Assembly (NCBI GenBank): GCA_947650365.1
Contig: OX393550.1
Span: 49,275,594 to 49,339,593, forward strand
DNA: 64,000 nt
Direction: 5' to 3'
From: Chamaelirium japonicum
Lineage: Eukaryota; Streptophyta; Magnoliopsida; Liliales; Melanthiaceae
Of the stretch, positions 30,852 through 44,273 are shown one piece after another. The notes beneath the pieces are model-generated. The model ran no database searches and had not been told where the DNA came from. It saw nothing but the letters and a program-made list of their open reading frames with translations. The position numbers and the translations under genes were made by a program. Each line of letters begins with the position of its first letter. Positions within the stretch are counted from its first letter, which is position 1.

Positions 30852-30887
<36 letters not shown>
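30852..30887. repeat. (TA)n microsatellite
   Basis: About 17 TA units between the chimeric element and the next MITE. Confidence 0.95.
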
Positions 30888-30890
<3 letters not shown>

Positions 30891-31011
30891 GCATGCTATG
30901 CTGCGACATGCGGTACGTGCGGCACCGCACCGCAACCGTCTGATGCACGCAGCGCGTGCATCAGACGGCATGCGGTAGGTGCCGCACTTACCGCATGCCG
31001 CATTATAGCAT
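30888..31011. mobile_element. Hairpin MITE, GCGGCATGCGGT family (copy 2)
   Basis: Ends GGGGCATGCTATGCTGCGAC and the complement of GCATGCCGCATTATAGC pair along almost the full 124 bp, with a GCACGCAGCGCGTGC loop. It is flanked by (TA)n on the left and (TC)n(TA)n on the right. Confidence 0.8.
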
Positions 31012-31012
31012 T

Positions 31013-31083
<71 letters not shown>
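31012..31083. repeat. Compound (TC)n(TA)n microsatellite
   Basis: About 14 TC units and about 22 TA units; the right end of the microsatellite-linked train. Confidence 0.95.
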
Positions 31084-31085
<2 letters not shown>

Positions 31086-32560
31086 ATATAATATTTCAGG
31101 GTTTTGTGGGGGGGACAAACATTTAATTGAGTCGAGAGACAAACCGTAAGATAAACACAGCCGTTCATTGCTGTTAGGGTGAGTGCCATTCACTTGGAAG
31201 AGATGGATTAACGATTGTGATTGATCCGACCAGTCCTTAAAAAATGGAAGATGATTATGTCCGTTCGAACCGGATTCAATGGATAGGTATACCGTGGGTT
31301 AAAAATAAATGATGATGATACCGGTCCGGTCCGGTCAGAGATGGGTTAAAATGGAAAGCGAATTCAATCTGATCCCCAAATTCTGCCGTCTCCTCTCTAA
31401 ATTCGGCAACTCTGCCCAAATCTTGCCGTCCGTTTCACCCTAACCCCTCCCCCCACTCCATCCCTCTCTTTCTCGATCCCCTTTAGTCTCAGCCCGGCGC
31501 CTTCTCTATCTTTCTCTCTCTCGCGCCTCTCTCTCTCTCTCTCTCTGGCCCTTTCTCTCTCCGATCACTGTCGGCCAAACCTCCCACCCATGGATCAAGG
31601 CGTCAGGAGTCCTCCTCCGCCTCCGTCTCCGTCCGATCGCTTCAGGTGGCCTCCTCCTCCTCCGCCGGGCAGAGATCGCGCCCCTTCGCCTCCGTCCGAT
31701 CGCTTCAGGAGGCCTTCTCCGCCGGGCTGAGATCGTGCCCTTCCTCCTCCGCCTCTAACTCCGCCGGCTGCAACCAACGCCCACACCCCCTCAGTCTCTC
31801 TCTTTCTCTGATCGCTGTTTTTTTTTTCTTTTTTTGCCAAGCAGAGGAAGGAGGGGAGCGGACTCAGTGGAGGAGGGGAAGAGGGTGCGGGGGGGACGTC
31901 GAGATCCAGGTCGAAGGGGGAATTGATCGGCCCTTCCTCCTACGCCTCTGCCTGCTACGACCAACACCCACACCCCCTCATTCTTTCTCTCTCTCTGTCT
32001 CTCTTCTCTCTCTGATCTCTGTTTTTTTTTCCCAGAGCAGAGAAGGGAGAGAGGTGGGTAAGACGTGGTGAGAGGATGAGAGGGAAAGGCAAAGCGAGTT
32101 GGGGGAAATGGAGATCACAGAAGGATGGTAGTCGGAGAGGGAGAGGGAGAGAGATCGAGGCGGTGGTGGTGCGCCGGTGACAGGGCGCATGTGCGAAGGG
32201 CACCAGCGATCAACGTCGGTGAGCCGGTGACAAGCGCAGGTGACAGATCGAGAGAGAGGTTAGAGGGAGGGCCGGAGGCCCTGACTGCGTCGGTCGGCAC
32301 GGAGGGCGGTGCCGGGGAGGTACGGCCGACGAATCGGTGCCGGATCAGGCCGATCGAGGCGGTGGTGGTGCGGTGGTGACAGGGCGCAGGTGCGAAGGGC
32401 ACCGGCGATCGGGCCGGGTTGCCAACGCAGAGAGAAGGAGAGAGAACAGAGGTTTGAGAGAGAGAGAGCCCAGCTTCGCCGGTCGTCGGTCGGCCTGGCT
32501 ACGTGCGATTCTCTAAGAGGGCGTTCGCATGGTTGGCCGCTACAACAGTAACCTGTTCGA
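31084..32560. other. CT/GA-rich non-coding stretch, no clear gene
   Basis: Contains several (TC)n runs (31510-31560, 31793-31810, 31985-32020) and purine-rich segments. A short frame from ATG 31590 reads MDQGVRSPPPPPSPSDRFRW, repeats the SDRFR block and stops after about 45 codons; it is proline-rich and not credible as a full gene. Tandem GGCGGTGGTGGTGC blocks recur near 32158 and 32356. It could be a gene 5' region or part of a non-autonomous element. Confidence 0.4.
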
Positions 32561-34585
32561 AGAGGGCATCAATCCCTACATATGAGTTCAAACACTAATT
32601 AACCACTCTGTTTGCTTCCAAATTTTACTTTTGCATTGCTTTTTTTAATTTGAGGAAATTCGAATTTCTTATAGATTTTTTATTGGATCTGGAGAATAGA
32701 TGTAGTGATACTACCGTAGCTAATTTTTTTGCAGAAGATTTACTTTCAAGTGCTAATTTTTTAAATGTTGCAGAAGATTTTTTTGCGGCCCGTCAAAATT
32801 TGCACTCGAAGTAGCGATACTATTGTAGAGTGTTTGATTATGTCATTAATTAAGAGAAGTTATCACCGGTGAACAATTGCAGAATGGTTAAGGTTTGATA
32901 GCATTTCTTTGTGATATAGAAGTTTTTTGTTGTTTTTATTGGATTCTCATGTGGTAGAGTCATTATAGAAGTGAACAAATATGTAATGTTGTGCCAAATA
33001 CCAGTTGTAAGTAAGTGAGGAACTTTAATCTCTCTCTCTCTTTCTCTCTGTCTCTCTCTCTCTCTCTCCCTCCCCCCTCGAGGCCTGACTGATTTTCTTA
33101 CTTAGGATTGTTTTATCTCTTTTTTCTAAGAATCACTATTATAATTTTGTTTTGTTTCTATTTTATTTTGCGAGTTATCGTAAGATGACGGTTGTCATTG
33201 CTAGAAATTGAATCGAATGCAGAGAAGTTGAGTTGAAATATGTTGTTTGGGTTGCACGTGCCTGTAGCTCTGGCCGAAGATCATGCTTCGGAAATGACTC
33301 AAGATCAGCTCCAAGAACTCCAACTTCTGTGCCGACAAGGTAGACACCACATAGAGTGTGCTCGAGTATGAAGGATTGCAAGGATGGTTAATTCTTCCTA
33401 GGTTTTCTTTCTAATATCCTATCATGGGATTTGCTTGATATGTTCATTTACCTTATTTGGCTACTTCGGTGCGAGAGGCGATTGCGCAATGATGCAAGGA
33501 GACTTGATGGGCTTGGTGGTAATTTTATTTTTATGTGAGTTTTGCTGGTTGTTGAGTTGGTGCAATTATATTGTTTCGTTCACTTTCTTGGTCATTTGAT
33601 TTGGCCGAATTAAATGGTAATTTCTCTCTGCTATATTTAACTGGTAAAAAAAAAAATTCTTCAATTATTACTGCATAAATGCTGCTATTTTTTGTTATTG
33701 AGAAATTTTCTGTGGCTTCAGGAGATAAATCATGCGCTGATGAGCTAATGATTTGAGTCCTGTATCATTCTATGAAATCATAATCATCTCTTTCTATTAA
33801 TTCTCTGTTTCTCACAGTGTTTGTGCGATAGTTTTAGTCTTTTATTAAACACTTTATAACAAAGTATGTAGACATAAACAAACTATACTTACCACCCTAC
33901 ATGGAAGTTCCTTTTTTCCTTATTTGACATCAGGTTAAAGATTTTTTTGCTAAGTTTTATATTATACAGATTATTAGGTTTTTTCCTTTTTTTTATATTA
34001 TACAGATTTTTCGGTTAAGTTTTATATTATACAGATAATATACATATGCTTATATTTTTAAGAGTTAGGGAAAGTTAGAGTGACATGTTATAGAAAGGGA
34101 GGAGGGAGATGAAATGTTTTTTTTTTCCTTTGCTGTTCCTATTTTTTTGGTGTCTGCCATCACCGAATTTGAGATGCTCATTTTAGAATTTTTTCACAAT
34201 TACTGTTTTAAGTCGAGTATTTGAGATGCTCATTTTAAAATCCAATATTTTTTTTGTTGCAATTATTTAAAGGCCAATACAATTTATATTGGCTATATAT
34301 TTAAAGGCCAATATATTGTTGCTCATTTCATATGGATCTGATGTGCCTTTTTTTTGTGTGTTGTTCTAAGCATCAATGACCTATATTTTAGCATGCAGAG
34401 GTGTTGCGAAGTTTTTTCTGCTCACCCCTAAAGCTGTTGTAAGAAGATGTTAGACATTTTTAGGACCAGCTCGATGTATAAACAAGAGAAATTAAGGAAA
34501 ATAGAAAATTACTATTTGTACCATTCGTACCGAGTGCATGGCTCGATGTATAAACAGGAGAAATTAAGGAAAATAGAAAATTACT
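32561..34585. other. AT-rich stretch without a recognisable gene
   Basis: I see no protein family, RNA gene or clear terminal repeat here. A (TC)n run lies at 33030-33067. A 45 bp direct repeat (GCTCGATGTATAAACARGAG onward) occurs at 34469 and 34541. Confidence 0.4.
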
Positions 34586-34803
34586 ATATATAGGGAATAG
34601 GGAACACGGTTATCACCCTCAAAAATATTGTTGCTGCTCACGAAATGCTTTGTTGTCATCTTTGAAATATTATCATCATCCTCGAAATATTGTCTCCGTC
34701 CTCGAAATCTTTTGTTGCCACCTTTGAAATGTTACCATCTTCCTCAAAATATTGTCCCCGCCCTTGAAATCTTTTACGTGCCGACAGGCACGAGCATTAC
34801 TAG
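34586..34803 (+). mobile_element. Helitron 3' end (short non-autonomous element)
   Basis: The sequence ends with the hairpin CGTGCCGACAGGCACG, a short GCATTA spacer and CTAG at 34800-34803, followed by T, which is the Helitron 3' signature. Upstream are four degenerate TYYTCGAAATATTGTC-type units. The 5' end is uncertain; CTATATATAGGG at about 34586 is a candidate. Confidence 0.6.
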
Positions 34804-34820
34804 TATATATATATATAATG

Positions 34821-35195
34821 GAATGTTATAGTGAGCTATGAGCTGTCGGTTTAGAAAGTGAGCTGCAGGTATTTTGGCCCCCCTAGGAGTTTTGGAATTT
34901 GATAAAATTTGGTGAGGGTGTTGTTTAGGGTACGATGCTTATCCTCACCAATTTTTATCAAATTCCAAAACTTCTAGGGGGGTCAAATCGTCGAAGCAAA
35001 ATCTGCAGATTTTAACAGTGACTGCAGACAACAGATTTTGCTTCGACCATTTACCCCCCTAGTAGTTTTGGAATTTGATGAAAATGGGTGAGGATGATCA
35101 TCTTACCCTAGACAACACCCTCACCAATTTTCATCAAATTCCAAACCTTCTAGGGGGATCAAAATACCCGCAACTCACAGCTCAACGTAACAACC
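34821..35195. mobile_element. Multi-hairpin foldback element flanked by (TA)n and (TC)n
   Basis: Outer ends GAATGTTATAGTGAGCTATG and the complement of ACAGCTCAACGTAACAACCC are inverted. Inside, each half holds its own smaller hairpin built on TTTTGGAATTTGATRAAAWT and its complement, and the two halves meet at paired GCAAAATCTGCAG/CAGATTTTGC blocks. It lies just after a Helitron end and before (TC)n and (CA)n. Confidence 0.7.
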
Positions 35196-35208
35196 CTCTC
35201 TCTCTCTC

Positions 35209-35258
<50 letters not shown>
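35196..35258. repeat. (TC)n followed by (CA)n microsatellite
   Basis: About seven TC units then about 23 CA units. The CA run is the only long one in this window. Confidence 0.95.
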
Positions 35259-35261
<3 letters not shown>

Positions 35262-35264
35262 AGA

Positions 35265-35540
35265 GTAGTAATGCTTGTGCCTGTTGACACTTGGACGGTC
35301 GTCTTCAACAGCAAAACACTTTCGGTGAGGACGCCCACATTCGATCGTGGCATCCACATTTGGTTGTGGCGCTCATTTTCAGCGGTAGCGCCCACCTACG
35401 GCAATAAAATTTGTTGGTATCGCCAACGTTCGGCTGGGGCACCCAAACTTAGCAAGGGCGTCCTAATTCGTCGTTATCTCTCATATTCAGCGAGGGTGCC
35501 CACATTCAACACTACAACTACCGTCTTTTGAAGCAACACT
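35265..35540 (-). mobile_element. Probable decayed Helitron-like 3' end with internal minirepeats
   Basis: On the minus strand the segment ends GTCAACAGGCACAAGCATTA plus a degenerate CTA, close to the Helitron ends at 34803 and 61264. The body is a series of GCGCCCACATTCGGC-like units of about 25 bp. The 5' end was not found. Confidence 0.45.
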
Positions 35541-37440
35541 AAACATTCGACTTTGGCAGCAAAAGTTAAGACTGGCATAGAGATTAGTTTGGATAAATTT
35601 TTTTGATATGGGTTGATTTTATAGTAGGCAAAGATAACAGAAGAGCCAAGTTTTTCTTCTTCCCTACACTATGATCTCTCTCCTTGCACCTCTCATTTAT
35701 TGTAATTTTCTTATGATATATCATATGTTTTGTAAAATTAAAATTTGATCTTTTTTGTAAGGGAAACTTCTGATTTGAATGGCCATTACCTTTTTTTTCA
35801 GGTTACTACAGAGGTCCTTAAACTAATCCAGCCCAACATGCCCATGCTCATTTCCAGTAAGAATGTGAGAGACAAATGCAACTGTGCATGCAGCTTGCAC
35901 ATAATCTACCCAAAGAAAGAGAAGGTTCTAATCCACTGCACTTTTGTGAACTCAAGTATAGGTGGTGCTTTGACGTCGTGCTAGTCTACTGGTGCAAACA
36001 TTTGAACATCCCAATAGTCGAGGTATCCATGAATTGGACCAAGATACTCAGATCAAGACCTTTAAGCGTAGCTTGTAATGTTTATGATTAGAAGCAAGCA
36101 AAGAAGCTAGATAAGATGTGAAATTTTACTAACTTGTTTAGACAAAGTTGTAGCCATAGGAGAATAAAGGAGTTGATTAATGTCACTGTCAGTCAGAGGA
36201 AAAAACTTTCTACATCCTTAATAGATGTGATTTTCAGAAAAGGTCATCCCTTCTTCTTAACCACAAAATGGTTTTGGATTTGAGGAAGAGGGAAAGCCAT
36301 TATTCTTCTTTCATAAAAGAAAAAGAACAACGCTATTTTATTTTTTTAGAAACCCTCAAGGGGGGGGGGGGGGGGGGGGGGGGGGTGTTAACTAGAGGTG
36401 CTTCTTTTTATCTCTCTCAGTGCAGGTTGGCTTAACTATTACCGAGATGGTGTTATGAAAGAAATGGACCATAATAACACATGAGTTTCCAATGCCGCTT
36501 TTGTTGCAGATGATGACCCAATGCTGCCTGTAAATTTAGTTCACTTGGGTGAAATGACGCATAAATAATCTTTTGTTCCCCCCTATTGTGATAATAACAT
36601 TGCTCGATTATGATTCCATTGTGTCTCTTTTCTTCTCTTTCTCATCGTGCATGTTGGGGTAAAATACCCGTCGAGAAGGTGTTTATCAAGTAGGGCCAGA
36701 TCGACCATGAGAAAATTAAGGCAGCCACGTAAGGCTTAATGTGAAAAGAAGGCCTCCCTAGGTCCAAACCTACTTAAATAGTTTAATGCCCAATAAGAAA
36801 AGAAGGCCTCGACACACTTAAATAGCCCATAACTCAATATAAATAAAAAATATAAGGCCATATATAAAGCATAAACTTTATACAATATACCATTTTATTA
36901 TTTTTATTTATATTAGTATCCAGTTAGAGTTATTGATAATGACCACCATGGTTTCTTCACAGATTAAATGATTTCTGCTCTAGCTAAACCCTACCATCAT
37001 CAGGATGCAAGAAGAGAGGTTTTGGTTAATCACTTTGGGTATTCAACTTACCTCAAGTATCTCGGATACCTTATAAGTCATCACTCAAATATCATAAGAG
37101 TGGTACCTCAGTCGCCAAACCAACACCTTCAATCTCTGTACCATCGCCTCCGACCACCGAACCGTAGTTGATCGGTCACCGAACAACCCCCGGACCACCG
37201 GCTCCCGTCACCGATCCATCTTTATATTTTATTTTATTTTTTTACAATTTTAGTAAACTTTTTATTACTTATCTCAAATCTTATTTTAAACCAAATAAAA
37301 ACAAAATATATTTATTCCCTTTACTCGTATGCGCAAGATGAAACCCCCCCTCCTCGAATGCAACTTTATTCCTTTTCGATTCTCCACAGAAACGCCACGG
37401 GGTGCCACGTAGGAAGAACACCGCTGTTCTCGTCCCTTTC
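35541..37440. other. Non-coding stretch upstream of the membrane-protein gene
   Basis: A frame at 35745-35984 (TTEVLKLIQPNMPMLISSKN onward) is not recognised and lacks supporting context. Runs of low-complexity A/T are common. No RNA gene was found. Confidence 0.35.
36360..36385. repeat. (G)26 homopolymer
   Basis: An unbroken run of 26 G residues. Its exact length is likely to be unreliable in any assembly. Confidence 0.9.
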
Positions 37441-37470
37441 GGATTCACTTTTGGGATCCAATCCCTTCCG

Positions 37471-37477
37471 TATAAAG
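37471..37477 (+). promoter_or_regulatory. Candidate TATA box of the membrane-protein gene
   Basis: TATAAAG in the context CCTTCCGTATAAAGCCACAC lies about 160 bp before the start codon at 37635, a plausible distance for a plant core promoter with a short leader. Confidence 0.4.
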
Positions 37478-37634
37478 CCACACACCCATGAAAGAAAATC
37501 CAGAACAGGAAACAGCAGGCGGCAGCAGCAGAGCAACTACATGCAAAATGTTTCGGTCCGCATAATTCCGATAAAACAAAAGGGCGTCGTCACGAGATGA
37601 ACCTTATCAAGAGCCCAAAGCGGTAGCGGTTGAG

Positions 37635-40600
37635 ATGATGCGGAGGTCGGCGGGGATGGGCGGAGGCCGAGTCATGCGGGCGGTGGGGCGGGCGGTCGGG
37701 GCGGGGGTGAAGGGCGCCGCCTCGTCCTCGGCGAGGCCGGCCAGGCCCGCGCGGGTGGCCACCGTCCCGTCCCCGTCCTCCCCGTCGTTCGCCACCTCGG
37801 CGCCCGGGGCGGGATGGAGTTCCTCCCCTTGCTTCTGCGAGGGGGACGAGTGGGAGGCCGTCGGAGCGGCGGCGGCGGAGGATGGGAATGGCTTGTCCGA
37901 GTGGTTTGTTTTCGGGCCCGCTCCGTCCGTGGAGGAGGCCCAGGCGGCCGTCTCCACCCTTCAGCAGTAAGCGTGATACGACTACACACCCATGCTACTA
38001 TCCTGCTTCCTATTCCTTTTTCAGAAAAAAAAAAGTTTGATAATTTATATTTTCCACTGATTTGTAGAATTTCTTATTTTCTGCAATTTATGGGATTTAA
38101 TTTGAATATCATGCCTCGGATTAGTTGCTGAGATTTATTGTTAATTTTTTTTTGAACGGTAAGTAAGATTTCATTAGGAACCCACAAAAGTGGGAGGAAG
38201 GGAGATTTATTGTTATTGAGAGAATCGTAGGATTAAAGAGGGAGATTAGAAGGCTTTCGATAGGTGTATATGTGGATGCTAAGTAATAAAGTGTATGCTG
38301 ATGTGAACCCGCAGACCGTCGGTCGGGCACATGCCTAGGCGTTTATAGTTAATGATTCCTCTCGCAATTTGTCATCGACTGTAATCATGTCCACATCCCT
38401 TATTGGAGGTGACCAAGGATAATGTGCGTAATGCTATTGAACATACTGCGTGTCAACCTCGCGATGTGTGTGTGGGGTGTCGGCCAAGGTTTGGTGCGAA
38501 TCCTCATTGAGCGCCGGCCGACGCCCCCCTGCACCACCATGGGTTGTCCACGATGTTGTTCCGTAGTATGTTCAAAATAGCATTACTCTAATAATGCAAT
38601 GCCATCGTAGCTAATGTCTTGTCTCTCCCATGTGTCCGCCAATATTTTCTACAACAATTTGGGGTCTCGGAGAAGACTCCAAATTAGTAGATGTTTGTGT
38701 TGGGAATTTGGCTTGTAAAAATCTGGCCGAGGGGCAGACTATCTAGGAAAGCCGTCCGGGCGAATTGGATGCTGGCAACAAGGCAGTGCCCGGGGCAAAT
38801 TCACTCGGACGAGCCCAATTTCACCCGAGTGAATCGGGGACGGGAGCAAGGTCTGTTCCAACGGGTTTTCGATTCCTAGATGAGTTAGGAAAGCTCAAAC
38901 TTATCTTCGGTTGCTTGGATGAAGTCCTGGTCACATCCTAACCACACAAGGGACTCCGATTGCGGTATTGCCATATGAATCCTTATCCATTGGTGACCGT
39001 GGTATCACAATATATAAGAGAATGTGTGACATTAGGTTTTTTGGGGAGGGATGACGGTGAAGAGGTCTTGAACCGCACGGGGAGATAGAGCGTGTGAGAG
39101 AAGAGAACGGGAGGGAGAACCCGGTCTAGGGTTTCCTCAAGGTACTTCCCATAAGAGAGAAGAAAATGAAGGAAGGAAGAGAGAAAGGAAAAAGAAGAAA
39201 AGAAAAGGAAGGAAGAAGAAGATAATAAAAGCGAGTGGAGATCCATCTTTAGGTTCTTCTTTGGCTATTATCAGTCTTTATTCAGGCTCGGATGAGTCTA
39301 CTTCGGGTTCATCTCTTAGCGTATCCTCCAGTATTACTATGTATCTCTTGATAGCATTGTTGATCTTCTTATCTCTACGTGGATGTTCTGAGAGGGCAAA
39401 AAGATAGGTTTGCAAGGTCCGACAAGTGACTTGATGTTTATGGTTATGGTACCTATCACATTTGTAGAATTTTCTTTGGAGACGTACATGCCTTCATAGT
39501 GGTGACATCAACTGGATCAAATGGAGTGAGGCCTGTCAATCTAAAGTTCATGGAGGGCTGGGAGGTATTCATAGTGAAAATTTCAACCAAGCCCTTTTAT
39601 GCAATGGTGGTAGAAGATTGTTCAACGACAAAGGGGTGTGGCAAAACTTGATACTTAAGTGCTACTATAAAAGAAAATGGTCCCTAGACTTATCCTTAGT
39701 CTCTTTTAACATAATCTCCCTTTTCTGGAGGAACATCATGAAGAATAAAGATAAGCCTGATTTTTAAGGAAGGTATTTAGATAAAGCTAGGCAATGACAA
39801 GAAAATTTGTTTATGGACAGATAGATGGACCCTTTCTCAGCCTCTGCCTTTTTACTTTCCCTACCTCTTCTCGATAGCCCAATATCCAAATTGCTCGGTT
39901 GCATCCAACTTAGCATTTCTTCAGGCTCACATATATGATCGATCAAATTCGGTAGAGCCCTTCTTTCTTATGACAAGCTTCAACCCTTCTTAGCCATTAC
40001 ATATATTGACGGATCCCGATTCTATTCAGTGGATTCTGGACTAGCACCAACTCCTTATTGGTCTACTCAGTTTACAAAACACTATCCGTCCTATCATATG
40101 GTCAGCCCAAGAACCTTGAAAAAAAAATCAAGGCTTCCTTGTGGTCTATAATAGATCTCCATTTCAATCGTTGATTAGTTTATAACCTGATCTTGCCCCT
40201 TTTGCTCCAATCCATAAACCATTGGTCATCTTTTCCTGCTTTGCTCTGCTATCTCCCCTCTCTTGTCGTTTCTCCTCACCCCCTATGATTCTCCCACCTT
40301 GCCTAACTCAATCTTTGATCTCTAGTTGGAGTGGAGACCAACAACCATTCCTCTCCATAGAATAACAGATTGGGAGTGGGACAAATCGTAGCGGTGCTAT
40401 TGTGGTCAATTTGGACATAACAAATTCGAGGATCTTCAAGAACAAAGTAAATCCAACTAATTCTTTGCTCACGGATTGCTATGTTCTCTCAAAATATTGG
40501 GTAAGTATCCCTCTTCGTAATGGTAGGAATGCTAAGATGATTTGAATAGGTGACTCAGATCTGCCGTCATTTACTTCTTCCATAGTGTTCTTTCGAAGGA

Positions 40601-43600
40601 GTGCTTCTACTATCTTTCTGTCGTTTTTTTGGGAGCTTTTTTTGGTTTCGATAGGGACTCTTCATGATACTGTTTGGATGTAGTTTTTTTGTAAACCTTA
40701 TTTATTATTTATACTCAGGTAGGGGTATGCGGCGTATGCCTAACACCCTCATTGTACGAAGTTATTCTACACGAGAAAAAAAAGATTAAATGCATTCCTA
40801 TCTCTCATGATTTCAACTTTCGTGCTTTGAGAAATGTTGACCGGAAAATGGTATTGGCTGTGATTGATCATTGATGAATAAAACAAGCAGAATAGGCGAT
40901 AAATAGTGAAAATTGGAGGAATAGTGCAAGTTGAAGAAGTTCAATACTTGGAAGTCCCACAAATGAAGGATTTCTGCGGGATCATGCAACCTATATCTTT
41001 TCTGTACTTTCATTTGGGAATTATTGAATTAAATGTTACATATTTATGGGAACCCACAACCGCCTCTAAATCTGTCTGGAACTGGATAAATTTACAAAGG
41101 ACATAACAACTAAACAACATGTTCATTACGTTTAGCTGTTTTTTCACAATAAACACTAGAATCCGTGTTTTGTACTACTTTTATATCATTAGCCTGCATA
41201 TCTATGAATTTTTTTTTTCTTTTACCTTTCTGATCAACATTGCTTTGTTTTCTACTTGTAGGATTTTTGTCCCAGTTGCATTTTCTCAGGTCATAGAAGA
41301 TGGATGTCCTTCTTTGAACAAGGATGCAGTAGATACAATAATGATTGCAGCAGATAAGACGCAGAAGGGTTCCTCATTTGAATCAGAATCAGATTGGACC
41401 GAGCCTGCACTGCACGTGTTTAGCTCATATACTGCTCAATCTCAAGAACGTGAGAGGGTTCTAGATGCATTCCGCTTGTTGCAAATAAATCCATCCATTC
41501 AGGTGACGTTGTCTGCTAATTGTTTCATAAACTATCCTTCTAATTACTAAAGAAATTCCTTTTGTTGATGTTTATACTGAAAACATATTATTGCTCATCT
41601 TACTTATCTTCTTGTTGTTTTTAGCTCAACTGGAAACAATCCATTATTTTTGACATTTAGGTCTTTCCTTTCTACCACACTCTGTCTTGTAGAGACCTAA
41701 AATTAATTGATTTATTCCTAGGTACTCATTCCCTTAATTCTGGATCACAGGACTGGATTTCGTGATGGACTGGTTTAGACTTGGGTGGTTTATCAGTCAA
41801 GTTGGTTTTGACTTGTTAACGAATAGTCCCACATCGGTGAGGGAGGCACCCATCACCCGCTTCATATGCCCTCTGTGGACCTCCCCTTACAACCCGGGTT
41901 TTAGGGTGTGAGGGTATCTAACATTTTATCAGGTTAGGGTTTACCGTCTCCTGCTCCGAGTTCTCCCCACCGATCGTGCCTTGCCATGCGTACTCCGTGT
42001 GAAAGGATCCTTGCCACGCGTGCTTTGCGAGGGGGAGTGTTAACGAATAGTCCCATATCGGTGAGAGAGGCACCCATCACCTGCTTCATATACCCTCTAT
42101 GGACCTCCCCTTACAATCCAGATTTTAGGGTGTGAGGGTATCTAACATGACTAATGCCCAAATCCCAAACCAACCCTAGCCAAGATGCATATCTATCCAG
42201 TCCCTTGTCTAAAATATCTGGCTGTGTATTGCTTTCCTTAGCTGACTTGGTTGTCACTTAGGTTGAATATTTGTTGGGGCCTGATATAAGACATAATGAT
42301 AAGAAAAGGTCTAAGAAGAACTGAAGAAGTGAAAGTAAAAAACTATTATGTTTTACATTTTCGTAAAATTGGCTTTCTCGTATCAAATACTGGAAGAAAG
42401 ATAGTGATAACTCTTCCTTTTTTATTAAATTAAAGTGAAATCTTTAGATAGTTAAAATTATGAGGTAATCCCCTTTCGCCCTTTTTTTTAGAAATGTTAT
42501 TGTATTGTAATCATAGTGAGACAGAGACTGAGGTTTGACTTTTAACAATCGCGACACATTCTCTTCCTTTTTTATTTAGATGAGATATTGAAAGAGTTAG
42601 CTTTATTTGTCCTTTTAATACATTCCTTTTTCTACCGGTTTTATAGGAATTGTTTTGGTGGATGGTTCAGTTTTCCCCTTATTCACTTACCTCATTTGTC
42701 AGCATTTATCAAATTGATTTGCATTTTCGTTCAATTCTTATTCTTTTCATTTTATGTCAGCTTCTATGGAAAGTATTTTGGCGGAAGTTTTCTCCTCTTT
42801 TCCAATTTAATCTGACTTTTTTGGACATTTTTAGGGGGCTTTAGGTGAGGGGTCGCCTTTTCTCTTCTCTTAGACAAATATAAGAGATTGATTTTGAGAA
42901 ACCAAAGTTTGATTTGTGAGATTCGTGGTGAAATCTCTTACCTTTTTAGCGGATATGAAGAGGTATTGAAAGAGTTAGATTTCCATTCATTGTATATCCT
43001 TTTCTTTTTCTGTTAGCTTTATTGTAATTTTTGGGTGGATTGTTTCATTTCCCCCCTATTTTTTCCTTTTGTCAGCATTTATCAAAGCAGTTTTGGTTAG
43101 AGGGTCCATTTTCTTATTCTTTTCCTTTTTGCCAGCTTCACTGATAGATTTTGGTAGGTGGATCCATTCTCTTTCCAGTTTTTCTCTAAATCTTATGGAC
43201 ATTTTTAGGTGCGACCGTTTGAGACTACTTTCTCTCCTCTTAGCTTAATATATAGATAGATTGGGGAGACACAGGGCCTTGATTTGAAGAAATGTGGTTA
43301 ATCTCTTTCTTATTTGTCGAACTCTTTCTTTCTTATTTATCGGATTTTAAGATAATGGAAGAGTTAGAATTTCTCTCCTTTTATTTCCTTTTCTTTTCTG
43401 TCAGCCTTATAGGAATAGTTTTAGTGGATGGTTCCATTTTCTCCTCCTATTTTCTTTTATGTTTTAGAATTTATGAAACAACTTTGGTTGAGGGTCCATT
43501 TGCTCGTTTTTTCACCCTCTTTTTGGTCGGTTGGGATGATTCATTCTCTCTCCTTCCAATTCTCTGATTTCCTTGGCATTTTTAGATAGTTTTAGGTGTA

Positions 43601-44197
43601 GTGTTCTTTCCTCTTAGCTTTAATATGATGGATAAGCCATGACGACTGCCATTTTTCATAGGTCTACTGTTAAAACAAAGAAGAAAGAAGAAGGAAGGAA
43701 TGGAGATAGGTGTAGATGAAAGTTAATTTGATGAAGTAACAAAATGGAGAGAAGAAAATAAGAGAAGAGTAAAGAAAGAGTAGAGCACGATTAATACATA
43801 CAGATGTTCTGTTTGTAAATAAAGTAAATATTAGGTGGTCAAAAGAACATTATGCCCCAAGAATGAGCTGTTTTCCATAAACCCATTTATTCACTAGCGA
43901 GCTGGTCCAAACAAGTCAAATAAGGCCTGAAAAATATCGACAAGGCATATGTGCATCTCCACATATCCATTAGTAATGTGTTTCCTCATTCTAGAAACAC
44001 TTTCTTTTGAATACAGTTATACCTCGAATGGTTCCTTCCACTGGTGTTCCTTTTGAACATTCATGTTCTTTACTAGTACAGTTAACTTGCATTTATACAT
44101 GATGGAAGACATTTATTACTGATGGACTATGCTTATGCCTTCGGTATATATATGTTTCTCGACGGAAGTTTATTGTGCAGTCGGTAATTAGTACTGA

Positions 44198-44273
<76 letters not shown>

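Noticed and set aside
33175..33381. Minus-strand 68-codon frame
   Set aside because: No recognisable domain; isolated in AT-rich non-coding DNA.
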